From assembly GCF_000577615.1 (NCBI RefSeq), contig NZ_CBXX010000035.1:1-50202 (forward strand): 50,202 nucleotides of DNA, given 5' to 3'. Below are positions 27,995-37,189 of the stretch, in pieces; within the stretch, counting starts at the first letter, position 1; each line of letters opens with the position of its first letter. The position numbers were made by a program, and so were the translations under genes. The stretch comes from Herbaspirillum sp. RV1423 (lineage in GTDB: Bacteria; Pseudomonadota; Gammaproteobacteria; Burkholderiales; Burkholderiaceae_D). The notes beneath the pieces are model-generated. The model worked only from the letters and a program-made list of their open reading frames with translations. It was not told the DNA's origin and ran no database searches.

Positions 27995-30130
27995 TTACTG
28001 CGCGTCTTGCGAAGCGGGCGCTTCCGCACCTTCTTCCGACTGTGCTGCCTTCATCGACAGTTTCAGGCGGCCGCGGTCGTCGGTTTCCAGAACCTTGACG
28101 CGGACTTGCTGGCCTTCCTTCAGGTAATCGGCAACGGCGTTGACGCGCTCGTTGGCGATCTGGCTGATGTGCAGCAAGCCGTCTTTGCCCGGCAGGACCT
28201 GGACGATGGCGCCGAAGTCCAGCAGCTTCAGGACGGTGCCTTCGTAGGTTTTGCCGACTTCCACGGAGGCGGTCAGCTCTTCGATGCGACGCTTGGCTTC
28301 CTGGCCGGCACCGGCGTCGACGGAAGCGATGGTGACCACGCCTTCATCGCTGATGTCGATCTGGGTGCCGGTTTCTTCCGTCAGCGCGCGAATCACGGCG
28401 CCACCCTTGCCGATCACGTCGCGGATCTTTTCCGGATTGATCTTGATGGTGATCAGGCGCGGTGCGAAGTCGGACAGTTCCGCCTTGCCGGCAGGAACGG
28501 CCTCCTGCATCTTGCCGAGGATATGCACGCGGCCTTCCTTGGCTTGTTCCAGCGCGACTTGCATGATTTCCTTGGTGATGCCCTGGATCTTGATATCCAT
28601 TTGCAGTGCGGTGATGCCGTTGGCAGTGCCCGCCACCTTGAAGTCCATGTCGCCGAGGTGATCTTCATCGCCCAGGATGTCGGTCAGGACGGCGAACTTG
28701 TTGCCCTCTTTGATCAGGCCCATGGCGATGCCGGCGACGTGCGCCTGCATCGGCACGCCGGCGTCCATCAATGCCAGGCAGCCGCCGCAGACCGAAGCCA
28801 TCGACGAGGAACCGTTGGACTCGGTGATTTCCGAGACCAGGCGCACCGAATAGCTGAATTCTTCAGCAGGCGGCAAAGCCGCAACCAGCGCACGCTTGGC
28901 CAGGCGGCCGTGACCGATTTCGCGGCGCTTCGGCGTACCGACGCGACCGGTTTCGCCGGTCGCGAACGGCGGCATGTTGTAGTGGAGCATGAAGCGATCG
29001 GAGTATTCGCCCATCAGCGCGTCGATCTTTTGCTCGTCGCGTGCGGTGCCCAGGGTCGCGATGACCAGCGCCTGCGTTTCGCCGCGGGTGAACAGCGCGG
29101 AACCGTGAGTGCGCGGCAATACGCCGGTACGGATGGTGATCGGACGTACGGTGCGTGTGTCGCGGCCGTCGATGCGCGGTTCGCCGTCGAGGATTTGCGA
29201 ACGGACGATCTTGGCTTCGAGGTCGAACAGGATGCCGCCGACTTCCGCGGAGTCGGCCGCCGATGTACCTGTCGCTGCGTCAGCCGCCAGCGCCGCGTTG
29301 ACTTCGGACGTCACGGTCTTCAGTTTTTCGGTGCGGGCTTGCTTGTCCTTGGTTTGATAGGCTTCGCGCAGCTTGCCGTCGGCCAGTTCGGTCACGCGTG
29401 CGATCAGCGGCTCGTTCTTCGCAGGAGGCGCCCATTCGATTTCCGGCTTGCCGCCGTCGCGCACCAGTTCATGGATCGCGCTGATGACGGCCTTCGATTG
29501 CTCGTGACCGAACACAACCGCACCCAGCATGACTTCTTCCGACAATTGCTTCGCTTCGGATTCGACCATCAGCACGGCGGTTTCGGTGCCGGCGACGACC
29601 AGATCCAGTTGCGAGGATTTCAGTTGGGTCGTGGTCGGGTTCAGGACGTACTGGCCGTCGATGTAACCGACGCGCGCGGCGCCCACAGGGCCGTTGAACG
29701 GGATGCCGGCGATCGACAATGCGGCCGACGAAGCGATCATCGCCGCAATGTCGGGATCGATTTCAGGATTGACGGATAGAACGTGCACGATGACCTGCAC
29801 TTCGTTCAGGTAACCTTCCGGGAACAGCGGACGAATCGGACGGTCGATCAGGCGCGATGTCAGTGTTTCCTTTTCGGAAGGCTTGCCTTCACGTTTGAAG
29901 AAGCCGCCGGGGATACGGCCCGCAGCGTAAGTCTTTTCAATGTAATCGACGGTTAATGGGAAAAAGTCCTGACCTGGCTTGGCATCCTTGCGCGCCACGA
30001 CCGTTGCCAGCACAACAGTGTCTTCAATCGACACGACGACTGCACCGGAAGCCTGGCGAGCGATTTCGCCGGTTTCCAGCGTGACTTGGTGCTGTCCATA
30101 CTGGAAGGTTTTAGTAACTTTATTGAACAC
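27995..30130 (-). CDS. pnp: Polynucleotide phosphorylase
   Basis: Trimeric 3'-5' phosphorolytic exoribonuclease of the RNA degradosome, 711 residues. Domains in order are RNase PH 1 (about 10-145, with [16 protein letters not shown] and [12 protein letters not shown]), a helical linker, RNase PH 2 (about 310-540, with [16 protein letters not shown] and the catalytic aspartates of [15 protein letters not shown]), KH (about 555-615, [13 protein letters not shown]) and S1 (about 620-690, [15 protein letters not shown]). The start is GTG with AAGGA nearby. It follows rpsO, as in most proteobacteria. Confidence 0.98.
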   Translation of the reverse strand: MFNKVTKTFQYGQHQVTLETGEIARQASGAVVVSIEDTVVLATVVARKDAKPGQDFFPLTVDYIEKTYAAGRIPGGFFKREGKPSEKETLTSRLIDRPIRPLFPEGYLNEVQVIVHVLSVNPEIDPDIAAMIASSAALSIAGIPFNGPVGAARVGYIDGQYVLNPTTTQLKSSQLDLVVAGTETAVLMVESEAKQLSEEVMLGAVVFGHEQSKAVISAIHELVRDGGKPEIEWAPPAKNEPLIARVTELADGKLREAYQTKDKQARTEKLKTVTSEVNAALAADAATGTSAADSAEVGGILFDLEAKIVRSQILDGEPRIDGRDTRTVRPITIRTGVLPRTHGSALFTRGETQALVIATLGTARDEQKIDALMGEYSDRFMLHYNMPPFATGETGRVGTPKRREIGHGRLAKRALVAALPPAEEFSYSVRLVSEITESNGSSSMASVCGGCLALMDAGVPMQAHVAGIAMGLIKEGNKFAVLTDILGDEDHLGDMDFKVAGTANGITALQMDIKIQGITKEIMQVALEQAKEGRVHILGKMQEAVPAGKAELSDFAPRLITIKINPEKIRDVIGKGGAVIRALTEETGTQIDISDEGVVTIASVDAGAGQEAKRRIEELTASVEVGKTYEGTVLKLLDFGAIVQVLPGKDGLLHISQIANERVNAVADYLKEGQQVRVKVLETDDRGRLKLSMKAAQSEEGAEAPASQDAQ

Positions 30131-30446
30131 GGTATTTCCTTTCTATATTGAACCCCTGCGCTGCCTTGCTTTGCAGTGATTCTTTTTTGCCGACAGATTT
30201 TCAGGCGCTGTCGTTCACCTCACCACAGATGCTTGTCGTCAACGAAACAACCGGCAAACGACAATCCACCTTACGAATCACGATCATTGGATAGGATCGC
30301 GGTACTGCAAAGAAATTTGCGGATCGTAATCGGCATGCCGAGGCGGAATCGCAAAAAACAAAATGCCCGCGTCAGAAACTGACGCAGGCATTTTGGCTAT
30401 GAACCCTGAGCCGGAACGGCGACGGGAACAAAATCAGGGAACAAGA
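30131..30446 (-). other. rpsO-pnp intergenic region (316 bases)
   Basis: No gene is visible. It holds the rpsO terminator (30350-30394) and, nearer pnp, an inverted repeat TTGTCGT (30233-30239)/ACGACAA (30258-30264). The latter could be the pnp leader hairpin; in E. coli the pnp leader is cut by RNase III for autoregulation. No strong pnp promoter is recognised. Confidence 0.55.
30350..30394 (-). terminator. Terminator after rpsO
   Basis: AAAATGCC-C-GCGTCAG and CTGACGC-A-GGCATTTT pair around an AAA loop with one C/A mismatch. On the minus strand the tail is ATTTTGTTTTTTGC. It is probably partly read through so that pnp can also be expressed from the rpsO promoter. Confidence 0.8.
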
Positions 30447-30716
30447 TTACTTACGCAGACCGAGTTTTTCGATCAGTGCGCGATAACGGTCGGTGTCCTT
30501 GCCCTTCAGGTAGGACAAAAGGCTCTTGCGACGGTTAACCATCTTGATCAGGCCACGACGGGAGTGGTGATCCTTGCTGTGTTCTTTGAAGTGACCGTTC
30601 AGGTCGTTGATGCGTGCTGTCAGCAGCGCAACTTGAACTTCCGGGGAGCCGGTGTCGTTTTGACCACGGGCGTTATCAGTGATAATGGCAGCCTTGGCTG
30701 CTTTTTCGATCGACAT
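30447..30716 (-). CDS. rpsO: 30S ribosomal protein S15
   Basis: An 89-residue primary binding protein of 16S rRNA and bridge to the 50S subunit. Typical sequence features are [23 protein letters not shown] split across the first helices, [21 protein letters not shown] and the ending [12 protein letters not shown]. Length and gene position before pnp fit exactly. Confidence 0.98.
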   Translation of the reverse strand: MSIEKAAKAAIITDNARGQNDTGSPEVQVALLTARINDLNGHFKEHSKDHHSRRGLIKMVNRRKSLLSYLKGKDTDRYRALIEKLGLRK

Positions 30717-30804
30717 GTTTTTTACCTTTCACAAGCGGTATGCGGAGTGGCTACCCTGCGTACCGTGAACAAAAATTAAACTGGCCCAAATGACCAGAGG
30801 CGCA

Positions 30805-30833
30805 AGTATATAGCAAAATATCAGCAGATTCAA
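30805..30833 (-). promoter_or_regulatory. Candidate rpsO promoter
   Basis: On the minus strand TTGAAT (30828-30833), a 17-base spacer and TATACT (30805-30810). The -35 overlaps the -35 of the divergent lipoprotein promoter. Confidence 0.6.
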
Positions 30834-30857
30834 ATACTTACCGGAAAAGCGTAGAAT
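30829..30857 (+). promoter_or_regulatory. Candidate promoter of the SmpA/BamE-like lipoprotein gene
   Basis: TTCAAA (30829-30834), a 17-base spacer and TAGAAT (30852-30857). The -10 is good and the -35 weak. Confidence 0.45.
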
Positions 30858-30894
30858 CGTAACTTCACAGGACACTCATCCCTACAAACTGTTT

Positions 30895-31392
30895 ATGAAA
30901 CGCATCGTTCTCCCTGTCCTTGCCGCTGCCGTTTTGTCCCTGACGGGCTGCGCCTCGTTGTTTACTCCTCCCGTCAATCCCGGCGATACCGAAGAACAAG
31001 TCGTCGCACGTCTCGGCGCGCCGACCGCCGTGTATCCCGACGGCAACACGCACCTGTTGGAATATGCCGCCGGCGCTTTCGGTCAATACAGCTACATGGC
31101 CCGTATCGGGCCGGACGGGAAATTGATTTCCTACCAACAAGTCTGGACGCTGCAAAACTTCCAGTCGATCAAGGTCGACCAGGCAACCAAGGATGACGTG
31201 TTGCGCCTGGTCGGTCGACCTACTGAAGTGACCCGCTATGCGCGCATTCCGTTCGAGGCCTGGAACTATGGTTACAAGGAAAGCGGCGTATGGAATTCGC
31301 AGATGACCATCTATTTCGACAACAACGGCATCGTCCGCAAAGTCGAAAACGGCCCGGATCCGCGTTTCGACGACAGCCGCATGCGCTTCTGA
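30895..31392 (+). CDS. SmpA/OmlA (BamE-like) outer-membrane lipoprotein
   Basis: A 165-residue predicted lipoprotein with signal peptide MKRIVLPVLAAAVLSLTGC and lipobox LTGC (Cys at residue 18). The mature part shows GDTEEQVVARLGAPT and a second, similar ATKDDVLRLVGRPTEV, two copies of the small BamE/SmpA motif. BamE proper is usually shorter with one copy, so this is a relative, not a certain BamE. It is divergent from rpsO, and a bidirectional terminator follows. No strong ribosome-binding site is seen before the ATG. Confidence 0.82.
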   Translation: MKRIVLPVLAAAVLSLTGCASLFTPPVNPGDTEEQVVARLGAPTAVYPDGNTHLLEYAAGAFGQYSYMARIGPDGKLISYQQVWTLQNFQSIKVDQATKDDVLRLVGRPTEVTRYARIPFEAWNYGYKESGVWNSQMTIYFDNNGIVRKVENGPDPRFDDSRMRF

Positions 31393-31410
31393 CCGAGCCC
31401 TGCGCGTAAA

Positions 31411-31440
31411 AAAAAACCGCTTGCAATGCAAGCGGTTTTT
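31411..31440. terminator. Bidirectional terminator
   Basis: AAAAACCGCTTGC and GCAAGCGGTTTTT form a near-perfect stem with a three-base loop and A/T runs on both sides. It lies between the convergent lipoprotein and GntP genes and can serve both. Confidence 0.9.
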
Positions 31441-31459
31441 CGTTTGGGGCAAAAGCAAC

Positions 31460-32821
31460 TCAGATAACGGCCGCCAATCCCAGCGTCAGCAGCAAGGCCA
31501 CCACGGAAATGATGGTTTCGCACACCGTCCATGTCTTGAAGGTTTGCGGCACGGTCATGTTGAAGTACTCCTTGACCAGCCAGAAACCGCCGTCGTTCAC
31601 GTGCGACAGGATCAGCGAACCGGCGCCGGTGGCCAGCACCATCAATTCAGGGCGCGTGCCGCCAACCGACGCCACGATCGGCGCCACGATGCCGCAAGCG
31701 GTCGTCATCGCCACAGTCGCCGAACCGGTGGCCACGCGAATCAGCGCCGCTACGAACCAACCCAGCAGCAACGGCGACAGATGCGCATCGGTGGCAATGC
31801 CGACGATCGCCTTCGATACGCCGCCGTCCATCAGGATGCGGCCGAAACCGGCACCCGCGCCCACCACCAGCGTGATGCTGGCGATCGGCCCCAGGCATTC
31901 ATTGGTGAATTTCAGGATGGCTTCGCGACCGAAACCGCGCAGCTTGCCGAAGGTGTAAAAACTCACAAGCGTAGCGATCAGCAGGGCGATGACCGAATTG
32001 CCGATCAGGCGCAGGAAGTCGTTGGCGAAGGTCTTCGGCGTAAAGAACAGGTCGGCCCAGCTACCGATCAGCATCAGCGCCACCGGCAACAGGATGGTGA
32101 ACAGCGTGATGCCGAAACCCGGCAATTCGCGCTTGGCCGCACCATTCGCACCCTGGTCGACAAACTGGCCGATCAACGGATTATCAGGATTGGGAATGAC
32201 ATATTTGGACATCAGCTTGCCGAAAATCGGACCGGCAATGATCGCCGTGGGAATACCCACCATCAGCGCGAACAGGATGGTGCGGCCGATGTCGGCGTTG
32301 TAAGCGGTCACCGCCAGCAATGCGGCAGGATGCGGAGGAATCAGGCCATGCACGACCGACAAACCGGCCACCATCGGAATACCCACCAGCACCATCGATG
32401 TGCCGGTACGCTTGGCAACGTTGAAGGCGATCGGGATCAGCAGCACGAAGCCGACTTCAAAAAACACCGGCAGACCGACGATAAACGCCACCGTCATCAT
32501 CGCCCAGTGCACGTTCTTCTCGCCGAAAGCGTCGATCATCGTCGTCGCGATGCGCTCGGCGCCGCCCGACTCCGCCATCATCTTGCCCAGCATGGTACCC
32601 AGGCCGACCACCAGCGCGATATGTCCGAGCGTGTTGCCGACGCCGGTCTCAAACGACTTGACGATGGCTCCCATCGGCATGCCGACCGACAAGCCCAGTA
32701 TCAGCGAAACCACGATCAGCACGATGAACGGATTCATCTTGAATTTCGCGATCAACACAATCAATGCGATCACCGCGACCAGCGCATAGATCAGCAACAT
32801 GCTTCCTTGTACTGCTTCCAT
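31460..32821 (-). CDS. GntP family sugar-acid:H+ symporter
   Basis: A 453-residue permease with about 12-14 transmembrane helices. Family segments are KFKMNPFIVLIVVSLILG, GGAERIATTMIDAFGEK, GLPVFFEVGFVLLIPIAF and GLIPPHPAALLAV. GntP members carry gluconate and related acids; some carry D-serine. It is the last gene of the RpiR-deacylase-RidA unit, starting with GAGGAG before the ATG. Given the neighbouring deacylase, deaminase and KDG-type kinase, N-acetyl-D-glucosaminate or D-glucosaminate is a likely substrate. Confidence 0.9.
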   Translation of the reverse strand: MEAVQGSMLLIYALVAVIALIVLIAKFKMNPFIVLIVVSLILGLSVGMPMGAIVKSFETGVGNTLGHIALVVGLGTMLGKMMAESGGAERIATTMIDAFGEKNVHWAMMTVAFIVGLPVFFEVGFVLLIPIAFNVAKRTGTSMVLVGIPMVAGLSVVHGLIPPHPAALLAVTAYNADIGRTILFALMVGIPTAIIAGPIFGKLMSKYVIPNPDNPLIGQFVDQGANGAAKRELPGFGITLFTILLPVALMLIGSWADLFFTPKTFANDFLRLIGNSVIALLIATLVSFYTFGKLRGFGREAILKFTNECLGPIASITLVVGAGAGFGRILMDGGVSKAIVGIATDAHLSPLLLGWFVAALIRVATGSATVAMTTACGIVAPIVASVGGTRPELMVLATGAGSLILSHVNDGGFWLVKEYFNMTVPQTFKTWTVCETIISVVALLLTLGLAAVI

Positions 32822-32859
32822 TTACGTCTCCTCATCCCCAGGGTTAACTGACGTTACGC

Positions 32860-33243
32860 TCAGCGCTTGAACGCGATGCAATCCACTTCGACCTTGCAAT
32901 CGACCACCATGGCCGATTGCACGCAAGCACGGGCCGGCGGGTTGGCGCCGAAATATTCCTTGAATACCTTGTTGAAGGATTGGAAATCGCGCGTGTCGTC
33001 CAGCCAGACGCCGCAACGCACGACATGTTCCGGGCCGTAGCCGGCTTCCTTGAGGATGGCCAGCACGTTCTTGATGGCCTGATGCGATTGCGCGACGATG
33101 CCGCCGTCGATCACTTCGCCGTTGACCATTGCCACCTGGCCGGAGACATAGAGCCAGCCGTCCGCTTCCACTGCGCGCGCAAAAGGCAAATGCTGGCCGC
33201 CCGTGCCAGTGCCGCCATCGACGCCATATCGTTTGATGCTCAT
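32860..33243 (-). CDS. RidA family (YjgF) enamine/imine deaminase
   Basis: A 127-residue RidA-type trimeric protein that hydrolyses reactive 2-aminoacrylate-like enamines or imines released by PLP enzymes. The family core is visible: LYVSGQVAMVNGEV, AIKNVLAILKEAGYG and the C-terminal ARACVQSAMVVDCKVEVDCIAF, which keeps the arginine expected to bind the carboxylate. GGAG lies before the ATG. Placed between deacylase and permease and opposite a PLP deaminase, it probably clears that enzyme's intermediate. Confidence 0.9.
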   Translation of the reverse strand: MSIKRYGVDGGTGTGGQHLPFARAVEADGWLYVSGQVAMVNGEVIDGGIVAQSHQAIKNVLAILKEAGYGPEHVVRCGVWLDDTRDFQSFNKVFKEYFGANPPARACVQSAMVVDCKVEVDCIAFKR

Positions 33244-33325
33244 CGTATTTCTCCTTCAAAAAAGTAAACCGGGCGCTGCTCAACCATCAATGCGCCCTCC
33301 AATAGAGTACTCAAGCGGCAAGCAA

Positions 33326-34825
33326 TTACGCTGCCGTTTCTTCCGCCTGAATGCGTTTGCGCGCGAGGAACCGACCTGCGCGCTCACCCGTGGCTTTCTT
33401 GCCCTCGCCGCGATACGACAGCACACCGTTGACCCACACGGCGTCAATGCCATGCGCCGGCTGCATCGGATCAGTGTAGGTGGCGGCGTCGCGGATCGTG
33501 GCGGCGTCGAACAGGACCAGGTCGGCCCAATATCCCACTTTCACCAGACCGCGATCGTCCAGGCCGAAACGCTGGGCGGACAACCCGGTCATCTTGCGCA
33601 CCGCCGCCGCCAGCGAAAACAATTGCTGTTCGCGGCTGTAATAGCCGAGCACGCGCGGAAACGCGCCCCACAGGCGCGGATGCGGCAAAGGATCATTGGG
33701 CAGGCCGTCCGAGCCGATCACGGTAGCAGGATGGCGCAGGATGCGATTGACGTCGTCGTCGGACATGCAATGGTAGACCGCGCCGGCTGGCATGAGGCGG
33801 CGCGCCGCTTCCGTCATGTCGACCTGCCATCCGGCTGCGATGTCGGCCAGCAGCTTGCCGCCCTGCTCGGGATGCGGTTCGGACCAGGTGACCTGAATGT
33901 CGTAGGTGTCGGTCACCTGCTTCAGGTCCAGCGTCGACGAGCTGGCGGTGTAGGGATAACAGTCGCAACCGACGTGCTGGTGCTTTTCGGCGAGTTCCAG
34001 GGCTGCCAGCACTTCACCGCTGCGCCCCCAGTTTTCGACGCCGGCGCATTTGAGATGGGAAATCACCACCGGCACGCGCGCATGCTTGCCGATGTGGAAC
34101 GCCTCATCCATGGCGTCGAGGATGTCGGCAAATTCGCTGCGCAAATGCGTCGCGTACATGGCGCCGTATTGTGCAAGCGGCTCGGCCAGCGCCAGCACTT
34201 CTTCGGTGGGCGCGTTGATGGCGTTGCCGTACGCCAGGCCGGTGCTCAGTCCGAGTGCGCCGTGTTCGAGCGCTTCCGTGAGCTGGTCGCGCATGCCCAT
34301 GATTTCCGCGTCGGTGGCGGCGCGGTCGAGGCGGTCCATGTGATTGCTGCGCAAGGCGGTATGGCCGACCAGCGCAGCGACGTTGACGGATGGTTTGGCC
34401 GCCGCGATGGCGTCGACGTAGCTGGCGAAAGTCGGATAAGAAAACGCGCCCGCCTGCCCCAGCAGATTCATCGGATCCGGAGGATCGCCCTTGAGCGTCA
34501 CCGGCGATGCGCTGATGCCGCAGTTGCCGACCACGACCGTGGTGACGCCTTGCGACAGCTTGGGAAACATCTCCGGCATGCGGATCACATTGGTGTCGTC
34601 GTGCGTGTGTACGTCGATGAAGCCAGGACTGAGGACTTTGCCGGGCGCATTGATGACCTGCGCGGCTTGCCAGGTTTCCAGCGCGCCGATGGCGACAATG
34701 CGCCCATCGGCAATGGCGACATCCGCCACCACCGGATCGCCGCCGCTGCCGTCGATCAAAAAAACATGACGAATCAGGGTGTCGCAGGTTTGATTGTCGT
34801 CTGAAATTCGGTCTGGGGTGGTCAT
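33326..34825 (-). CDS. N-acyl-D-amino-acid deacylase family amidohydrolase
   Basis: Zinc amidohydrolase of the D-aminoacylase family, 499 residues from the ATG at 34825, preceded by GGGAG and one base after the RpiR stop. The metal-site HTH (H73, H75) in FIDVHTHDD, the bridging Cys of VGNCGIS (C102), the His of ISHLKCAG and the late Asp of IGSDGLPND are all present. The family removes acyl groups from N-acyl-D-amino acids. In this operon the substrate may be N-acetyl-D-glucosaminate, whose C2 has the D-amino-acid configuration. The exact substrate is inferred. Confidence 0.9.
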   Translation of the reverse strand: MTTPDRISDDNQTCDTLIRHVFLIDGSGGDPVVADVAIADGRIVAIGALETWQAAQVINAPGKVLSPGFIDVHTHDDTNVIRMPEMFPKLSQGVTTVVVGNCGISASPVTLKGDPPDPMNLLGQAGAFSYPTFASYVDAIAAAKPSVNVAALVGHTALRSNHMDRLDRAATDAEIMGMRDQLTEALEHGALGLSTGLAYGNAINAPTEEVLALAEPLAQYGAMYATHLRSEFADILDAMDEAFHIGKHARVPVVISHLKCAGVENWGRSGEVLAALELAEKHQHVGCDCYPYTASSSTLDLKQVTDTYDIQVTWSEPHPEQGGKLLADIAAGWQVDMTEAARRLMPAGAVYHCMSDDDVNRILRHPATVIGSDGLPNDPLPHPRLWGAFPRVLGYYSREQQLFSLAAAVRKMTGLSAQRFGLDDRGLVKVGYWADLVLFDAATIRDAATYTDPMQPAHGIDAVWVNGVLSYRGEGKKATGERAGRFLARKRIQAEETAA

Positions 34826-34826
34826 A

Positions 34827-35708
34827 TCAATCTCCCAGCGGCTGGCGGTCGCCGCCGCCGCGATGCATGTCGAGTACATACTTGAGGCGCCGCAACTGCT
34901 CCTGGCTGCGGTCCTTCTGCAGCAGCGCCAGTTCCAGCACCAGCATGTCCAGCGCCATCATCATGGCGTAGCGCGATGACGATGGTTTGAAAATGAAATC
35001 CGTTTCCAGCGCCTTGATCGGCAGCAGCACGTCGACCATGCCGGCCAGCGGCGAACCGAGCGCGGTGATGCCGATCATCTTGACGCCATACTCCTTGGCC
35101 ACTTCGCAATTGGTCAGCAACTCGGGGACGTTGCCGGTGGTCGAAAACACCAGCAGCACGTCGTTCTTGTCGAGCGTGGCCGCCACCATGCGTTGCAACA
35201 AAGCATCGTGGTAAGTCGCCACCGGACGCCCCAGCCGCACCAGGCGGTAGCGTGCCTCGTCCGACATCATGGTGGAGCCGCCGCCCATGCCGAAGGCGTA
35301 GATCATGCGCGCGTCGCGCAACAGCTCGGCGGCGCGCATCAAGGCATCGGTATTGAGCAAGGCGCGATTGACTTCGAGCACCGCATGAATGTCGTTGTAG
35401 ACGACATCGATCAGTTCCGGAGGCTGCCCCGGCGGAATCGTCTTGACGCCGTCGAAAAAACGCTGCCCGACCGCCACGGCCTGCGCCAGCATGAATTTGA
35501 ACTCGCGCACATCGCGGCAGCCCATGGCTTTGGCAAAGCGCGTCACGCTGGCCAGGCTCACACCGGCCTTTTGCGCCAGTTCGCCGATACTGGCGCTGGC
35601 GGCCGAAGACAAATCGCTCAGTATCGCCTCAGCGACTTTCTGCTCTGCCAGACGCAACTGAGCGCTGCGCTCGGTAATGCGTGAAATGATGTCAAAGGCT
35701 TGGGCCAT
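34827..35708 (-). CDS. MurR/RpiR family transcriptional regulator
   Basis: A 293-residue regulator with an N-terminal helix-turn-helix domain (about residues 1-80, IGELAQKAGVSLASVTRFAKAMGC) and a C-terminal SIS domain (about 130-260, YAFGMGGGSTMMSDEARYRL, STTGNVPELLTNCEVAKEYG). SIS domains usually sense phosphorylated sugars. It heads the deacylase-RidA-GntP unit and is divergent from the deaminase-kinase unit, so it probably controls both from the 164-base region between them. Confidence 0.92.
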   Translation of the reverse strand: MAQAFDIISRITERSAQLRLAEQKVAEAILSDLSSAASASIGELAQKAGVSLASVTRFAKAMGCRDVREFKFMLAQAVAVGQRFFDGVKTIPPGQPPELIDVVYNDIHAVLEVNRALLNTDALMRAAELLRDARMIYAFGMGGGSTMMSDEARYRLVRLGRPVATYHDALLQRMVAATLDKNDVLLVFSTTGNVPELLTNCEVAKEYGVKMIGITALGSPLAGMVDVLLPIKALETDFIFKPSSSRYAMMMALDMLVLELALLQKDRSQEQLRRLKYVLDMHRGGGDRQPLGD

Positions 35709-35791
35709 GGAATAAAGGAAGTCTCAGGTGCGAATCCCGCATCTCCCGAAATCACCAGAAAGCGGTAATTCCAGTCGGGAAGGAATTTTTT

Positions 35792-35840
35792 ATGTTAGTT
35801 TATAACACACTTTCAACATAGTAAATTCAGTACTATGATT
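35792..35840 (+). promoter_or_regulatory. Candidate RpiR operator region and deaminase promoter
   Basis: Two inverted repeats are seen: TATGTT (35792-35797)/AACATA (35816-35821), and CATAGT (35818-35823)/ACTATG (35833-35838). The second overlaps a good -10, TATGAT (35835-35840), whose -35 is poor. The layout fits control by the divergent RpiR regulator. Confidence 0.45.
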
Positions 35841-35872
35841 ACGTCAAATCAATTTTTGAGGAGAGATTCAAG

Positions 35873-37168
35873 ATGAATGATACAAACTACCAGAACACGT
35901 GGCAAAGTGGCATCATCGATCCGCTGAACAAGGGCATCGGTACCCTGGAGGCTCCCTTGGCGCCGAACGCGGCCAACACTGTGTCCTGGAATCTCCTCAA
36001 CGAAGACCTGAGCCTGCCGACCGCCGTGTTGTATGAAGAGCGCCTGGCGCACAACCTCGACTGGATGCAGCGCTTTGTCCGAGAATACGGCGTCAAGCTG
36101 GCGCCGCACGGCAAGACCACCATGGCGCCGAAACTGTTTGCCCGCCAACTGGCGACCGGCGCCTGGGGCATCACGCTGGCGACCGCACACCAGACCAACG
36201 TCGCCTATCACCACGGCGTACGCCGCGTGCTGATGGCCAACCAACTGGTTGGCAAGCAAAACATGAACATCATCTCGCGCCTGCTGCAAGATCCGTCCTT
36301 CGAATTCTTCTGCCTGATCGATTCCGTCGAGCTGGTCGACCAGCTCGGCCGCTTCTTCTCCGAACGCAGGCAAACCCTCAGCGTACTGCTCGAACTCGGC
36401 CCGCTCGGCGGCCGTACCGGCGTGCGCAACAATGAGCAGCAAGACGCCGTGCTGGCGGCAATCAAGCGCTGGCAAGGCAGCATCGCCTTGTCCGGCATCG
36501 AAGTCTATGAAGGCGTGCTCAAGGAAGAAGCTGACATTCGCCTGTTCCTGCAACGCGCCGTGCAATGCGCCAAGGACATCGCGCAGCAGGGTTACCTCAA
36601 CCATCGCTCGGCGCAAAAGCCGGCGGTGCTGACCGGCGCCGGCTCCGCCTGGTATGACGTGGTCGCCGAAGAATTCGCCGGCGCCGACATCGGTGTGCCG
36701 CTGGATGTGGTGTTGCGCCCCGGCTGCTATCTCACGCACGACGTCGGCATCTATCGCGCCGCGCAAGAACAGATCCTGACGCGCAACCCGGTCGCGCGCA
36801 AGATGCGCAGCGAACTGCTGCCGGCGCTGCAACTTTGGGCCTATGTGCAATCGATCCCCGAGGCCGACAAGGCCATCGTCGCGCTCGGCAAGCGCGACGC
36901 CGCCTTCGACGCCGGCCTGCCGTTGCCGGTCAAGCGTTTCCGTCCCGGTCACGACGCAGCGCCAGTCGACTCGCCTTCACACTGGGAAGTCACCGGCATG
37001 ATGGATCAGCATGCCTACCTGAAGATCGCACCGGGCGACGACATCCGCGTCGGCGACATGATCGCGTTCGACATTTCGCATCCGTGCCTGACCTTCGACA
37101 AATGGCGCCATCTGCCGGCACTGGATGCCAAATTCAACGTCATCGACATCGTCCAAACCTTCTTCTGA
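35873..37168 (+). CDS. Fold-type III PLP amino acid deaminase/dehydratase (D-serine dehydratase-like)
   Basis: A 431-residue PLP enzyme of the alanine-racemase-like group that includes eukaryotic-type D-serine dehydratase and D-threonine aldolase. The PLP lysine is K81 in LAPHGKTTMAPKLF. The metal site HxC is present as H403/C405 in DISHPCLTFDKW, so a divalent metal is expected. It would remove ammonia from a 3-hydroxy D-amino acid, giving a 2-keto product. Next to a KDG-type kinase, D-glucosaminate is a strong candidate substrate. GAGGAG lies before the ATG, and the kinase follows 21 bases later. Confidence 0.88.
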   Translation: MNDTNYQNTWQSGIIDPLNKGIGTLEAPLAPNAANTVSWNLLNEDLSLPTAVLYEERLAHNLDWMQRFVREYGVKLAPHGKTTMAPKLFARQLATGAWGITLATAHQTNVAYHHGVRRVLMANQLVGKQNMNIISRLLQDPSFEFFCLIDSVELVDQLGRFFSERRQTLSVLLELGPLGGRTGVRNNEQQDAVLAAIKRWQGSIALSGIEVYEGVLKEEADIRLFLQRAVQCAKDIAQQGYLNHRSAQKPAVLTGAGSAWYDVVAEEFAGADIGVPLDVVLRPGCYLTHDVGIYRAAQEQILTRNPVARKMRSELLPALQLWAYVQSIPEADKAIVALGKRDAAFDAGLPLPVKRFRPGHDAAPVDSPSHWEVTGMMDQHAYLKIAPGDDIRVGDMIAFDISHPCLTFDKWRHLPALDAKFNVIDIVQTFF

Positions 37169-37189
37169 GCATCAGCCGCATACGACATC

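Noticed and set aside
35873..37168. Simple call as D-threonine aldolase or D-serine deaminase
   Set aside because: Same fold and metal site, but the adjacent KDG-type kinase and GntP permease point to a sugar-acid substrate; kept only as an alternative.
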